From Promethearchaeia archaeon (GTDB lineage: Archaea > Asgardarchaeota > Lokiarchaeia > Sigyniarchaeales > SOKP01), in assembly GCA_029856045.1 (NCBI GenBank), contig JAHQWG010000046.1, positions 1 through 64,000 of the forward strand: a DNA stretch of 64,000 nucleotides, written 5' to 3'. The notes under the pieces are model-generated. The model ran no database searches. It was not told where the DNA came from and was given only the letters and a program-made list of their open reading frames with translations. The translations under genes and the position numbers were made by a program. Below, one piece after another: positions 25,669-33,628 of the stretch; position 1 is the stretch's first letter; every line of letters starts with the position of its first letter.

Positions 25669-26814
25669 TCAATCAATAATATTATTTATAACAAGAGTTG
25701 ATATATGCTGAATTTTTTTATCTAAATTTATTTTATGCGCTATATAACGAAGATTAAAAATACAGAAAGGACAAGAAGACATGATATTTTCACTTTTTGA
25801 TTCCTTAATGATTTCTGCACCAATTTTTCGAGATAAATCTTTATCAATTGAGCGAACTCCCGATCCCGCCCCACAACAATAGGCATTTTCTCGATTTTGG
25901 GAAAGTTCATCAATAATAATTCCACATTCGCTCAAAATGTCTCTTGGTTCCTTATATAGCCCAGCTTTTCTTCCCAATCGACAAGAATCATGAAAGGTAA
26001 AAGTGTCGCCAACCTTTTTTAATTTTATTTTACCTTCTCCTATGAGAGCATGAATTATCTGAACAATATGAAATACTTCAAAATCCATTTCGCCAAACAA
26101 TCTGGGATAATATGTTGAAAAACAACGATAACAACCAGCACATGGTACAATAATTCTTTTTATTCCCAATTTTTTAAATTTGTTAATATTTTCCTCGAAA
26201 ATTCTTTTTGCAATATCAATTTTCCCACAATTATAAGGATAAATTCCACAACAGAACTCATCTTTTAATATCATAAAATCTTCGCCAGCTTTTTTCAACA
26301 ACTTATAGGAATCACTGGCACTCTCTTTAACCAAAAAAGAGGGAAGGCAACCAACATATAAAAGTGTATCAGAAGGATGGTCCTCAAATTTTTCTGAATC
26401 TCTAAATTCCTCCGGTATCCATTCAAGTCGCTTCTCTGGATCTCCATTAACAGAATTTCTCTTTTCGAGAATTCCATTAATAATAACATTATGCTTATCT
26501 AAAGGTCCCAAATTCTTATTTACCAATTCGATCTTTGAATCCGCAATAATATCAGAGATTTTTATTTCCTCTGGACAAACTTCTTCACATCGACCGCATT
26601 CCGTACAATAATAAATACTTTGGATTTCATCTTGTAATATTTCCTTTTCATTAAGTAATTTATTGATAATTTGCAGCCTTGTTAATGGAGAATACAAGCG
26701 ATTTTCAGTAGAATAATAAGTGCAACAAACTTCTAAACACGCTTCACACTCCGTACAGGTTGAAATATCTTCCAACATTTGTTTTTTATTTATTATATTT
26801 TCCTTTTCAGACAT
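25669..26814 (-). CDS. CCG-domain iron-sulfur protein (heterodisulfide-reductase subunit D/GlpC-like)
   Basis: Two 4Fe-4S motifs lie in the first third (CTECEACLEVCC and CTECGRCEEVCP). Two cysteine-rich CCG domains follow. The first has FCCGIYPYNCG and PCAGCYRCFSTYYP. The second has FHDSCRLGRKAGLY, YCCGAGSGVRS and SSCPFC. This order fits HdrD-like and glycolate/glycerol-3-phosphate dehydrogenase C-like electron carriers. In anaerobes these link flavin enzymes to thiol or quinone pools. The frame extends to 26889, but ATG 26814 has GAGG about ten bases upstream and overlaps the kinase stop by eight bases, so I use it. Its co-translation with the PhnN-like kinase is unexpected. Confidence 0.85.
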   Translation of the reverse strand: MSEKENIINKKQMLEDISTCTECEACLEVCCTYYSTENRLYSPLTRLQIINKLLNEKEILQDEIQSIYYCTECGRCEEVCPEEIKISDIIADSKIELVNKNLGPLDKHNVIINGILEKRNSVNGDPEKRLEWIPEEFRDSEKFEDHPSDTLLYVGCLPSFLVKESASDSYKLLKKAGEDFMILKDEFCCGIYPYNCGKIDIAKRIFEENINKFKKLGIKRIIVPCAGCYRCFSTYYPRLFGEMDFEVFHIVQIIHALIGEGKIKLKKVGDTFTFHDSCRLGRKAGLYKEPRDILSECGIIIDELSQNRENAYCCGAGSGVRSIDKDLSRKIGAEIIKESKSENIMSSCPFCIFNLRYIAHKINLDKKIQHISTLVINNIID

Positions 26815-27379
26815 TACTTTTAACCTCTTTAACAATATAATCCAAGAGTTTTTTTCCTGCTGTTTGCAAATCACCTGAATTATCAACATTAGAATCGGCT
26901 ATATCTAAATATTGGTTTTTCCGGGCTCTTTCAAGCCTTTCTTGAAGCTCTTTAGAATCCTCCCTCTCACGTTCCTTAATTCTCTGAGCAGTAATCTCAA
27001 AAGGAACATACACAAATATTATTCTCAAAAAATTATATTTCTTTTTTGCCTCTTCTAAAATTCTCCGACTAACATTCACAAAAACTGAATATCCCGCTTC
27101 AATCTTCTCCATTATATCCTTTTGCACCCCATAAGACTTATTATACGTTCTCCAATGAAAAACAAACTCCCCTCTGTTTAACATATCTAAAAATTCATCC
27201 TCAGTTATTGAAATGAAATCTTCTGTGTCGGGAGATGGAGGGCGGGTAATATATCTCTTAGGAACAATAAGTGGAGTTAATTCTTTTGGGTAATTATTCA
27301 ACACTTCTTTTATTAAAGAATCTTTACCAGAACCAGAATTTCCAACTATAAAAAAGAGTTTACCGCCGATTTCACACAC
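26807..27379 (-). CDS. PhnN/guanylate-kinase-like P-loop kinase
   Basis: The 190-residue protein has the P-loop GNSGSGKDSLIKEVL; the KDS ending is characteristic of ribose 1,5-bisphosphokinase (PhnN) rather than of guanylate kinase, which has KST. It also has YITRPPSPDTEDFISIT and FHWRTYNKSYGV, which match the PhnN pattern RxxxxxxxxxE and HW. In bacteria PhnN makes PRPP from ribose 1,5-bisphosphate during phosphonate use; in archaea a kinase of this type could link to AMP recycling. No other phosphonate gene is seen. The start appears to be GTG 27379 near the end of a 91-base repeat. The stop overlaps the CCG-protein gene. Confidence 0.75.
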   Translation of the reverse strand: MCEIGGKLFFIVGNSGSGKDSLIKEVLNNYPKELTPLIVPKRYITRPPSPDTEDFISITEDEFLDMLNRGEFVFHWRTYNKSYGVQKDIMEKIEAGYSVFVNVSRRILEEAKKKYNFLRIIFVYVPFEITAQRIKEREREDSKELQERLERARKNQYLDIADSNVDNSGDLQTAGKKLLDYIVKEVKSNV

Positions 27380-27464
27380 CTATTTATTATTAGTATTAGA
27401 ATAAAATAATGATTTCTAAAGAAAATATAATGAACTATACCTTATTTATATTTCAAAACATAAG
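27374..27464. repeat. 91-base direct repeat, copy A
   Basis: These bases recur at 31612-31702 with three differences by eye (about 97 percent identical). The element begins ACACACCTATT and ends CATAAG. It is non-coding and AT-rich. In this copy the minus-strand GTG of the PhnN-like gene lies within the element, so the repeat supplies its leader. Confidence 0.85.
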
Positions 27465-27785
27465 TATTATTCGCTGAAATATTAAATTTTATTCAAGAAA
27501 TTTTAAAATAATTTTAAATTTCATCATTTTTTTGATACAAATCAGTTTTCAAGAGTTTTAGAGTCTTTACAAATTGGATGTTCTACTATTTTATTTTGAA
27601 CTTCCTTAAAAATATAATTTTTTTTTTTTTTACCCATTAGACAGTTTAAAGAGGACTTTTCAATCTTTTCTGGAGAATTTTTTAAAATTTTGTGGAGAAT
27701 AGGGTTGAATTTCCGATAATTACTTATTTATGTAATTTTTTGAAATTTCTTTAATTGACTTCTCTTTATCCTCATTTTGATTTTT
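27465..27785. other. Intergenic region with a possible short minus-strand frame
   Basis: The region between copy A of the repeat and the methyltransferase cluster is AT-rich. A 61-codon minus-strand frame without start codon spans 27542-27727, with a plausible but unrecognised composition. A run of 14 T lies near 27618-27631. Nothing else is seen. Confidence 0.3.
27542..27727 (-). other. Possible decayed or very short reading frame
   Basis: The frame opens after TAA and ends at TGA 27542-27544. The translation is Lys/Asn/Ile-rich but includes HPICKDSKTLEN and SPEKIEKSSLNCLMG. No ATG start precedes it, and I recognise no family. It may be chance in AT-rich DNA or a gene fragment. Confidence 0.15.
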
Positions 27786-29057
27786 TTATTTAATTCCGTA
27801 AAGTACTACTGCTTTATTAAATTCTGATTTTATTAATTTGGGTATTTCAATTTTCTCTATTAGATTTTCAAAATTTATTTCTTGAACGTTCCAGTTTTTT
27901 ATTTTCTTAATTAATGAATCAAACGTTCCAAATTTCTTTTTATTTTTAAATGTATCTTGTAACGCAAATACTCCACCCTTTTTCAATACTCGGAAAGATT
28001 CTTTTAATACTTTTGTTTTATCTTTAATGTCTCGTACTTCATGAAATACGAAATTACTTACAATTGCATCAAATTCTCCATCATTAAAAGGTAAATTTGA
28101 TGCACTTGCTTTTTGAAAAATAATATCTCCTGCAACTCCTTCAATCTTCGCATTCCTTTCACATATAAGTTTCGAATAATTCCAACCCTTCCCCCAGTAA
28201 TCAATTCCATACAATTTTGATTCAGGATGATTTTTCGCTAATCTTATCGCAAGCGCTCCATTTCCAGTGCCAATATCAAGTGCTTTACCTATACCATTCC
28301 AAAGTAATTTTTCAATAACGAGGTCCCAAATTTTATATTGTAATTCTTTATCATTCTTTGAGAACTGGTAATACAAGTAAAACAGATAGAGAAATGCCAA
28401 GAAAAATATTGCTGTTAATACCCATAAAATTATTCTTACAATTAAAAATAATGGAAATATGGATATAATAAAAAGAACTAACATAATCACTAAAATTGGA
28501 TATAATAAGTTCCTTGGTACCCAATTTCCATAATCTACCGATTCCTTAATCATTGTATGTTTATTATATTTTTTAATTTTGGGAAAGATCGCATTTACTC
28601 TCATTTTATAATCGATATATTCTTCTCCAAATTTCTTAATACAATAATCCTCTTCTTTTTTTATCATTATTTTAAAAATAATATAATAAAATAGTGGAAT
28701 AAAAAATAAAATCCAACTATTAAAAAGACAAACTATACCAGGAATGATGAATAATATAAATCCAGAATATAATGGATGTCTCACATATGCAAAAGTTCCG
28801 GTTGTCACTAATTTACCTGAATTATATGCTTTATTAATTACAAATAGAGTCTTAAAATAGATAATTAATCCAATAATAATAAGACAAAGTCCAATTATTA
28901 TCATTATAATACCATTTATTGGAAGTAGAAAAGCGGGATAAAAGTAAAAATGAATAAAAACAAACAAAATAATAAACGGAATTAAAAATAATAACATCTG
29001 AAAACTTACTCCCCAAACAGTCATTTCTTTGTTTATTTCTTTGGACTTATTGCTCAA
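27786..29057 (-). CDS. Fusion of ICMT/PEMT-type membrane methyltransferase and soluble SAM methyltransferase
   Basis: Residues 1 to about 175 form an isoprenylcysteine carboxyl/phospholipid methyltransferase-type membrane domain. It has several helices, then TGTFAYVRHPLYSGFI and the signature EEDYCIKKFGEEYIDYKMRV followed by FP. Two more helices follow at about 185-235. The last 185 residues are a class I SAM methyltransferase with motif I KALDIGTGNGALAIRLA, then YGIDYW, AIVSNFVFHEV and LKESFRVLKKGGVFALQD. Both parts could bind S-adenosylmethionine, so two methyl transfers on a membrane substrate are conceivable. It is the first of four minus-strand genes here in genome order but the last in transcription order after 29087 and 29760. 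Substrate is unknown; isoprenoid lipids or prenylated molecules fit. Confidence 0.8.
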   Translation of the reverse strand: MSNKSKEINKEMTVWGVSFQMLLFLIPFIILFVFIHFYFYPAFLLPINGIIMIIIGLCLIIIGLIIYFKTLFVINKAYNSGKLVTTGTFAYVRHPLYSGFILFIIPGIVCLFNSWILFFIPLFYYIIFKIMIKKEEDYCIKKFGEEYIDYKMRVNAIFPKIKKYNKHTMIKESVDYGNWVPRNLLYPILVIMLVLFIISIFPLFLIVRIILWVLTAIFFLAFLYLFYLYYQFSKNDKELQYKIWDLVIEKLLWNGIGKALDIGTGNGALAIRLAKNHPESKLYGIDYWGKGWNYSKLICERNAKIEGVAGDIIFQKASASNLPFNDGEFDAIVSNFVFHEVRDIKDKTKVLKESFRVLKKGGVFALQDTFKNKKKFGTFDSLIKKIKNWNVQEINFENLIEKIEIPKLIKSEFNKAVVLYGIK

Positions 29058-29086
29058 AATTATTATAACCCTAAAAAATTGCTATT

Positions 29087-29746
29087 TTACTTTAATTTTT
29101 TACCTTCTATTGCTAACAAATTTCTTTTAGTAAATTCCGTCTTTCTAATTATAAAAGGAAGATATCTTCCAACTCTTTTTTTATATTCTTCATATTCCTT
29201 ACCAAATGTCTTTAAAAGAAATTTTTCCTCATCTCTAGCTTTTGAATCGAAAGTAATTATGTTTACCACAGCAATAAATAGATTTAGAAAATTTGGAATT
29301 ACTAGAAAATATCCAATTAAAATCAAAAAGACTCCAAATACGATAGGATTTCTCATAACTGTATAAATTCCAGAAGTAATCAGCTGCGTTTCTTCCTTAG
29401 GGAATTCAATTCTAAAATTAATACCAAGCGCGATTAATCCCAATGTTCCAAAAATGAGCGATATTATTAAGAGAACCATCCCAATTATAACAAACAAATC
29501 TTGGAAGAAAAACTCAATCATCAAAAAATTTTTTATGTAATCATCAAAAATAAAATATAAAATAACGTAAATTAGCCAAATCATTATTGAAACTGAAGTG
29601 AGTCTAGTTAATAACGATGCCTCTTCATGGGTGCCATGTGGATCCATACCTTTTCTATTAACTAAAACCATGGGAACTATCATCCCAAGTAAGAATAATG
29701 CAATTACAATAATAAAAAATATTTTTATAAAAATTTTATCAATCAT
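29087..29746 (-). CDS. ICMT/PEMT-family membrane methyltransferase
   Basis: The 219-residue protein has four to five hydrophobic helices. The conserved C-terminal catalytic region is TSGIYTVMRNPIVFGVFLILIG, later EEKFLLKTFGKEYEEYKKRVGRYLPF. This pattern binds S-adenosylmethionine in isoprenylcysteine carboxyl methyltransferases and in phosphatidylethanolamine N-methyltransferases. It lies 13 bases after the 29760 gene and 29 bases before the fusion gene, so the three are likely one operon. In eukaryotes ICMT methylates prenylated small GTPases. Asgard archaea carry many small GTPases, but no prenylated target is visible in this window. The activity may instead be on lipid. Confidence 0.83.
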   Translation of the reverse strand: MIDKIFIKIFFIIVIALFLLGMIVPMVLVNRKGMDPHGTHEEASLLTRLTSVSIMIWLIYVILYFIFDDYIKNFLMIEFFFQDLFVIIGMVLLIISLIFGTLGLIALGINFRIEFPKEETQLITSGIYTVMRNPIVFGVFLILIGYFLVIPNFLNLFIAVVNIITFDSKARDEEKFLLKTFGKEYEEYKKRVGRYLPFIIRKTEFTKRNLLAIEGKKLK

Positions 29747-29759
29747 TAATCTATCTCTT

Positions 29760-30320
29760 TTAAAAAAATATAAGATATCTCGGCACTTTTTTTTTATATT
29801 CTAAATAAGACTCCCCATATTGCTCTTTAAGCCTTTTTTCTTCTCCCAATATACCAAAATGCGCACACGTAACAGAAATCATAAGAATAATTATTGATAG
29901 CCATGATCCTATCATAAAACAGAGCCCTAAAAACATAATATCTAAAGAGAGTTGCTGAGGATTACGAGAAACTTTATATAATCCCGTAGTAATTGGTTTC
30001 CCAAGAGGAACCCTTTTAAAATTGTATATTGCGACGTGCAATAAAACTTGGCTTATTGAGAATAATATCACTCCAATTATAAATTCAATAGCCCCAATTT
30101 TTAATGGTGTGAGAAATATTAATATGATATTAACAAGTCCAAAAATTTTCCCAGAAACAGTAAAAATTATTTGTTTTCTCATCCAATCTGATCTATCGAA
30201 GAGTCTTTTAACAACTTCTTTTGGACACAATTTTAAGTGAATCATCTGTAACATTACATGTAAAATAAAAAATAACCATCCATTTAAAAAACCTATTTGA
30301 AGGATAGGAAAAAATTCCAT
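29760..30320 (-). CDS. ICMT/PEMT-like membrane protein, shorter
   Basis: The 186-residue protein has about five hydrophobic helices and the family signature in the last 75 residues: TTGLYKVSRNPQQLSLDIMF and EEKRLKEQYGESYLEYKKKVPRYLIFF. The RNP and EE-YG-Y-Y pattern resembles the PEMT group. It is the first gene of the three-gene methyltransferase set in transcription order. A G replaced by S in the helix after RNPQQ differs from the other two copies (RHPLYSG, RNPIVFG). The substrate may therefore differ. The 438 AT-rich bases upstream carry its promoter. Confidence 0.8.
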   Translation of the reverse strand: MEFFPILQIGFLNGWLFFILHVMLQMIHLKLCPKEVVKRLFDRSDWMRKQIIFTVSGKIFGLVNIILIFLTPLKIGAIEFIIGVILFSISQVLLHVAIYNFKRVPLGKPITTGLYKVSRNPQQLSLDIMFLGLCFMIGSWLSIIILMISVTCAHFGILGEEKRLKEQYGESYLEYKKKVPRYLIFF

Positions 30321-30758
30321 TATAATAAAACCTTATTAATCTTATTTAATATATAAAGACAAAAAATATTGCTCAGCAATATCTTTTATTTAATCTAATT
30401 TATTAAATATCTTTTAAATTATTTAAATATTTAGACTCAACTAATTTGTTTAAAATAAAATTAAAGGATATAGGCCTTAAATATAATTCTATTAAAATAT
30501 GAGATTAAATTTCTAATTATTATATTAAAAATATGAGAATTATCCAAAAAGATTAAAGAAAATGAATTATGTTTTTTCCAGTTTATTTTTAAAAATTTCC
30601 AATTTATTCTTAAAAGTTGCTAAAATCTTTAAGATCCCTAATTTCTGAGATTTTATTATTAATTTATACTTTATTCAATTTTGAATTATACAAAGATATA
30701 AATCGATTTATACAAATGTATAAACTTGTGAAAAATGATAAAAACCCATTTTAAAGAG
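30321..30758. other. AT-rich intergenic region between methyltransferase operon and LRR gene
   Basis: No gene is seen in these 438 bases. A short frame near 30580-30690 on the minus strand has some coding character but no start. The 3' end, from 30705, is part of the LRR duplication and holds a perfect palindrome (30707-30724). Confidence 0.4.
30707..30724. promoter_or_regulatory. Palindrome TTTATACA-AA-TGTATAAA, copy 1
   Basis: Eight-base arms pair perfectly around two bases. The element is downstream of the LRR stop codon at 30759 and recurs at the same place behind the second LRR gene. It could be a transcription terminator, an operator or the duplication border. Confidence 0.4.
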
Positions 30759-31562
30759 TCAAAAATAAATAAATTTACCTAAATCCTCTTCAATTAAATA
30801 ACTACGATTTTTGCCCGGCGGAAGCTTATTATACGCCAAATACAAGGTTGTTAATCCGTGCAAATTCTTAAGCCCCTTTATTTCAGTAATTTGATTACCG
30901 GCTAATAATATTTCTCTTATGCTCTTGAGCTCGCTTAACCCTTCCATTTCGGTAATTTGATTGCCTGAAAGTTCCAACTCCCACAAACTCTTCAGATTAT
31001 CAAGACCTTCAATCTTTGAAATCCGGTTGTCAAAAAGATTTAATTGTATTAGATTTTCTAAAGAGTCCAGCCCTTTAATCTCGGTAATTTGGTTTCCGCT
31101 GAGATCTAAATTTGTTAAATTTTTTAGGTTATCTAGCCCTTTAATCTCGGTAATCTGGTTACCGCCAAGATGTAAAACCCTCAGATTGGTGAGAGCATCA
31201 AGCCCCTCAATCTCGGTAATTTTATTTACTGAAAGGTTCAGCTTTCTTAAATTCCCTAGATTTTCCAGTCCCGTAATTTTAGTTATAGAATTGCCAGTTA
31301 ATTGTAAATAGTTGAGGTTTTTTAAAGAATTCAGCTCCTCTATAGATTCTATTCGATCAGAAGCCAGCCATAATTCTTCAAGACTTTCCAACTCGGCCAG
31401 ACCCTTTATTTTCGAAATGTTCCTAATCCGCTCCCTCGATATTGCCAGTTCACGACCGTTTCTTTTGGTCATAAATCGTTTTCCATTTACAATAACAAAT
31501 TGCTCATTTTGCTCTATACTTTTCAAATTTTTCTCACTAAGATATAATATATTATTTCCCAA
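30759..31562 (-). CDS. SDS22-like leucine-rich repeat protein (copy 1)
   Basis: The 267-residue protein is built of about eight repeats of 22 residues of the form LxxLxNLxxLxLxxNxITEIKGL, characteristic of SDS22-like leucine-rich repeats, plus a C-terminal cap. Examples are DNLKNLTNLDLSGNQITEIKGL and DALTNLRVLHLGGNQITEIKGL. A short N-terminal region (FVIVNGKRFMTKRNGREL) precedes the repeats. SDS22 itself targets protein phosphatase 1 in eukaryotes; here it is only a structural match. LRR proteins of this kind are frequent in Asgard archaea and some bacteria. It has no signal peptide or membrane helix, so it is cytoplasmic. A second copy is at 33629-34396. Confidence 0.85.
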   Translation of the reverse strand: MGNNILYLSEKNLKSIEQNEQFVIVNGKRFMTKRNGRELAISRERIRNISKIKGLAELESLEELWLASDRIESIEELNSLKNLNYLQLTGNSITKITGLENLGNLRKLNLSVNKITEIEGLDALTNLRVLHLGGNQITEIKGLDNLKNLTNLDLSGNQITEIKGLDSLENLIQLNLFDNRISKIEGLDNLKSLWELELSGNQITEMEGLSELKSIREILLAGNQITEIKGLKNLHGLTTLYLAYNKLPPGKNRSYLIEEDLGKFIYF

Positions 31563-31611
31563 ATATAAATAATTAAAGACAGAGAGATTATTGATGTTTA
31601 AATTCCAATAT

Positions 31612-31702
31612 ACACACCTATTTAATATTAATATTAGAATAAAATAATGATTTTTAAAGAAAATATAATGAACTATACCTTATTTATATTTCAAAACATA
31701 AG
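31612..31702. repeat. 91-base direct repeat, copy B
   Basis: This is about 97 percent identical to 27374-27464, in the same orientation, with three substitutions by eye. It lies upstream of the minus-strand LRR gene as copy A lies upstream of the minus-strand PhnN-like gene. The high identity of a non-coding sequence suggests recent copying or conservation. Confidence 0.85.
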
Positions 31703-31798
31703 ACTCATTTTTAGAAAACTTAAACTTTAAAAAATAACATGTTGATTTATAATAATACAATTTAATTAAATTGTTAAAATCAATAAGTGATGAAATAA

Positions 31799-33517
31799 AT
31801 GAGTGAAAAACAGTTTTGGCGTAAAAGTTGGGATCCAGGCGTAACTGATTTAGACCCAAAAGTCTGGGAAATTTCATACCCTGAAGCCATTAGACCAGTT
31901 TTCGAACTTTACCCTAATCAATTAGCCTTAGAATTTTTAGGCATAGAAATAACATTTAAAGAATTAGATGAATATTCAAATCAATTTGCTAATATGCTCA
32001 TTGAACATGGTTTTAAAGTAGGTGATATCGTCGGACTTAATCTAGTGAATACTCCGCAATATGTTATAGCATGGCTTGGAACATTGAAGGCGGGTTGTGT
32101 TGTCTCAGGAGTAAGCCCTTTATTATCATCGGAACAGATGGAGTACCAAATTAATGATTTAGGTTCAGCAGGGAATAAAGTTGCATTAGTCACTCTTGAT
32201 GCTATTTTTGAACATCGTTTAAAGCCAATTTCTTCTAAACTGCCACAATTGGAATTAGTAATAGCAACAAACGTAGCAGATTTCTTACCAAAAATCAAAC
32301 AAGTCTTAGGAAAATTATTGAAAAAGGTTCCAAAAGGTAAGGTGACGCCTCTTGAAGGTAAAAAAGTCATCAATTTTATGGATGTCCTAGATACTTACTC
32401 CACAGAATTGCCTGACGTTAAAATAACTCCAGATGACTTAGCTTACATCCAATATACCGGAGGAACTACGGGTCCTCCTAAAGGTGCTATGTTAACTTAT
32501 CGTAGCTCTATGGCTGATTTATTAATCGTTCAGCACTGGCTCAACTGGGATGATACGAGAGGTACAGGCATTGCCGTGTCAGGATTCCCTTTCTTTCATA
32601 TAGCGGGCTTATTTTTTTGCTTGAATTGCGTCTATCTTGGCTGGACTCAACTATTGATACCAAATCCAAGAGATACAAATCACATATGCAAAGTTATTGA
32701 AAAATATAAGCCAACTGCCTATGTAAATGTGCCTTCCTTGTATCAAATTTTATTAAAAAATCCAAAATTTAAACAGTTAGATCATTCAAATTGCGAAGCT
32801 TGTATTTCCGCTGCTGCTCCATTTCCAGTTGAAAGCCAAAAAGAATTTGAATCAATAGTTGGGAAAGGTAAATTAATTGAGGCATATGGAATGACAGAAT
32901 GCTCGCCTTTAACAACAATGAATCCCTCAAAAGGTAAGAAAAAGTTAGGATCAATTGGTTTACCTTACCAGAATTTGGATCTTAAATTGGTGGATCCATC
33001 TACAGGAAAAGAAGTGCCTTTAGGTGAGCCAGGAGAGATTCTTGTAAAAGGACCTATGGTGATGAAAGGATATTTAAACAAACCTGAAGAAACTAAAAAA
33101 GCAATTGATTCTGATGGGTACATACACACCGGGGATGTTGCAGTCTTCGATGAAGAGGGATATCTAAGGATTGTGGACAGAACTAAAGACATGATAATTG
33201 TAGGTGGGTTTAAAGTATTTAGTACTAAGTTAGAGGATACATTGATGAAACATCCAGCTATTGGAATGATCGCTACGATTGGTATTCCGAATCCTGAACG
33301 ACCAGGTTCCGAATTAGTTAAAGCCTATATACAACTTGACCCTGATTATCCATATGATGGCAATGAAGAAAAATTAAAGGAAGATATTACCAAATTTGCG
33401 AAGGAAAAATGTGCCCCTTATGAAGTCCCAAAAATTATAGAAATCTCCGAGGAATTGCCACTTACAGTTATTGGTAAGGTAGATAAAAAGCGATTGCGAA
33501 AAGAAGTAAAAGGATAA
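31799..33517 (+). CDS. AMP-forming acyl-CoA synthetase (duplicated unit, copy 1)
   Basis: This 572-residue ligase shows the adenylate-forming motifs YTGGTTGPPKGAM, AYGMTECS, HTGDVAVFDEEGYLRIVDRTKDM and the C-terminal lysine in TVIGKVDKKRLRKE. It should make an acyl-CoA from a carboxylate, ATP and CoA. Start at ATG 31799. A close paralogue at 34777-36501 shares most of the sequence, with nearly identical 3' ends. Its more distant relative at 19539 has the same N-terminal pattern. The minus-strand LRR genes sit before each of the two copies, forming a tandem unit. The chain length of the substrate cannot be read; specificity may differ between copies. Confidence 0.93.
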   Translation: MSEKQFWRKSWDPGVTDLDPKVWEISYPEAIRPVFELYPNQLALEFLGIEITFKELDEYSNQFANMLIEHGFKVGDIVGLNLVNTPQYVIAWLGTLKAGCVVSGVSPLLSSEQMEYQINDLGSAGNKVALVTLDAIFEHRLKPISSKLPQLELVIATNVADFLPKIKQVLGKLLKKVPKGKVTPLEGKKVINFMDVLDTYSTELPDVKITPDDLAYIQYTGGTTGPPKGAMLTYRSSMADLLIVQHWLNWDDTRGTGIAVSGFPFFHIAGLFFCLNCVYLGWTQLLIPNPRDTNHICKVIEKYKPTAYVNVPSLYQILLKNPKFKQLDHSNCEACISAAAPFPVESQKEFESIVGKGKLIEAYGMTECSPLTTMNPSKGKKKLGSIGLPYQNLDLKLVDPSTGKEVPLGEPGEILVKGPMVMKGYLNKPEETKKAIDSDGYIHTGDVAVFDEEGYLRIVDRTKDMIIVGGFKVFSTKLEDTLMKHPAIGMIATIGIPNPERPGSELVKAYIQLDPDYPYDGNEEKLKEDITKFAKEKCAPYEVPKIIEISEELPLTVIGKVDKKRLRKEVKG

Positions 33518-33519
33518 AA

Positions 33520-33560
33520 ATAAAATATTAAATTATTTTTTCAAATATTCTTTTTTTTAT
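33520..33560 (+). terminator. T-rich stretch after acyl-CoA synthetase copy 1
   Basis: The stretch contains several T-runs up to eight bases directly after the stop. It probably ends transcription of the synthetase gene before the convergent LRR gene. No hairpin is seen. Confidence 0.3.
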
Positions 33561-33576
33561 TTTTATTGGTAATTGA

Positions 33577-33594
33577 TTTATACAAATGTATAAA
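33577..33594. promoter_or_regulatory. Palindrome TTTATACA-AA-TGTATAAA, copy 2
   Basis: The same 18 bases as at 30707-30724, at the same distance behind the second LRR gene. Both copies are exact while the coding regions have diverged, which hints at a retained function or at a recent exchange. Confidence 0.4.
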
Positions 33595-33628
33595 CTTGTG
33601 AAAAATGATAGAAACCCATTTTAAAGAG

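Noticed and set aside
26815-26889. N-terminal extension of the CCG-domain protein
   Set aside because: It lies inside the PhnN-like gene, and ATG 26814 has a ribosome binding site and directly precedes the first ferredoxin motif.
30961-31572. Two open frames on the plus strand opposite the first LRR gene (and a similar one at 33831-34124)
   Set aside because: They mirror the repeat structure of the LRR genes and are explained by repeated codons. The LRR reading on the minus strand is convincing.
31680-31877. Short minus-strand frame over the 91-base repeat and the start of the acyl-CoA synthetase
   Set aside because: It overlaps the 5' part of a strong gene on the other strand and includes repeat sequence. 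No family match is visible.
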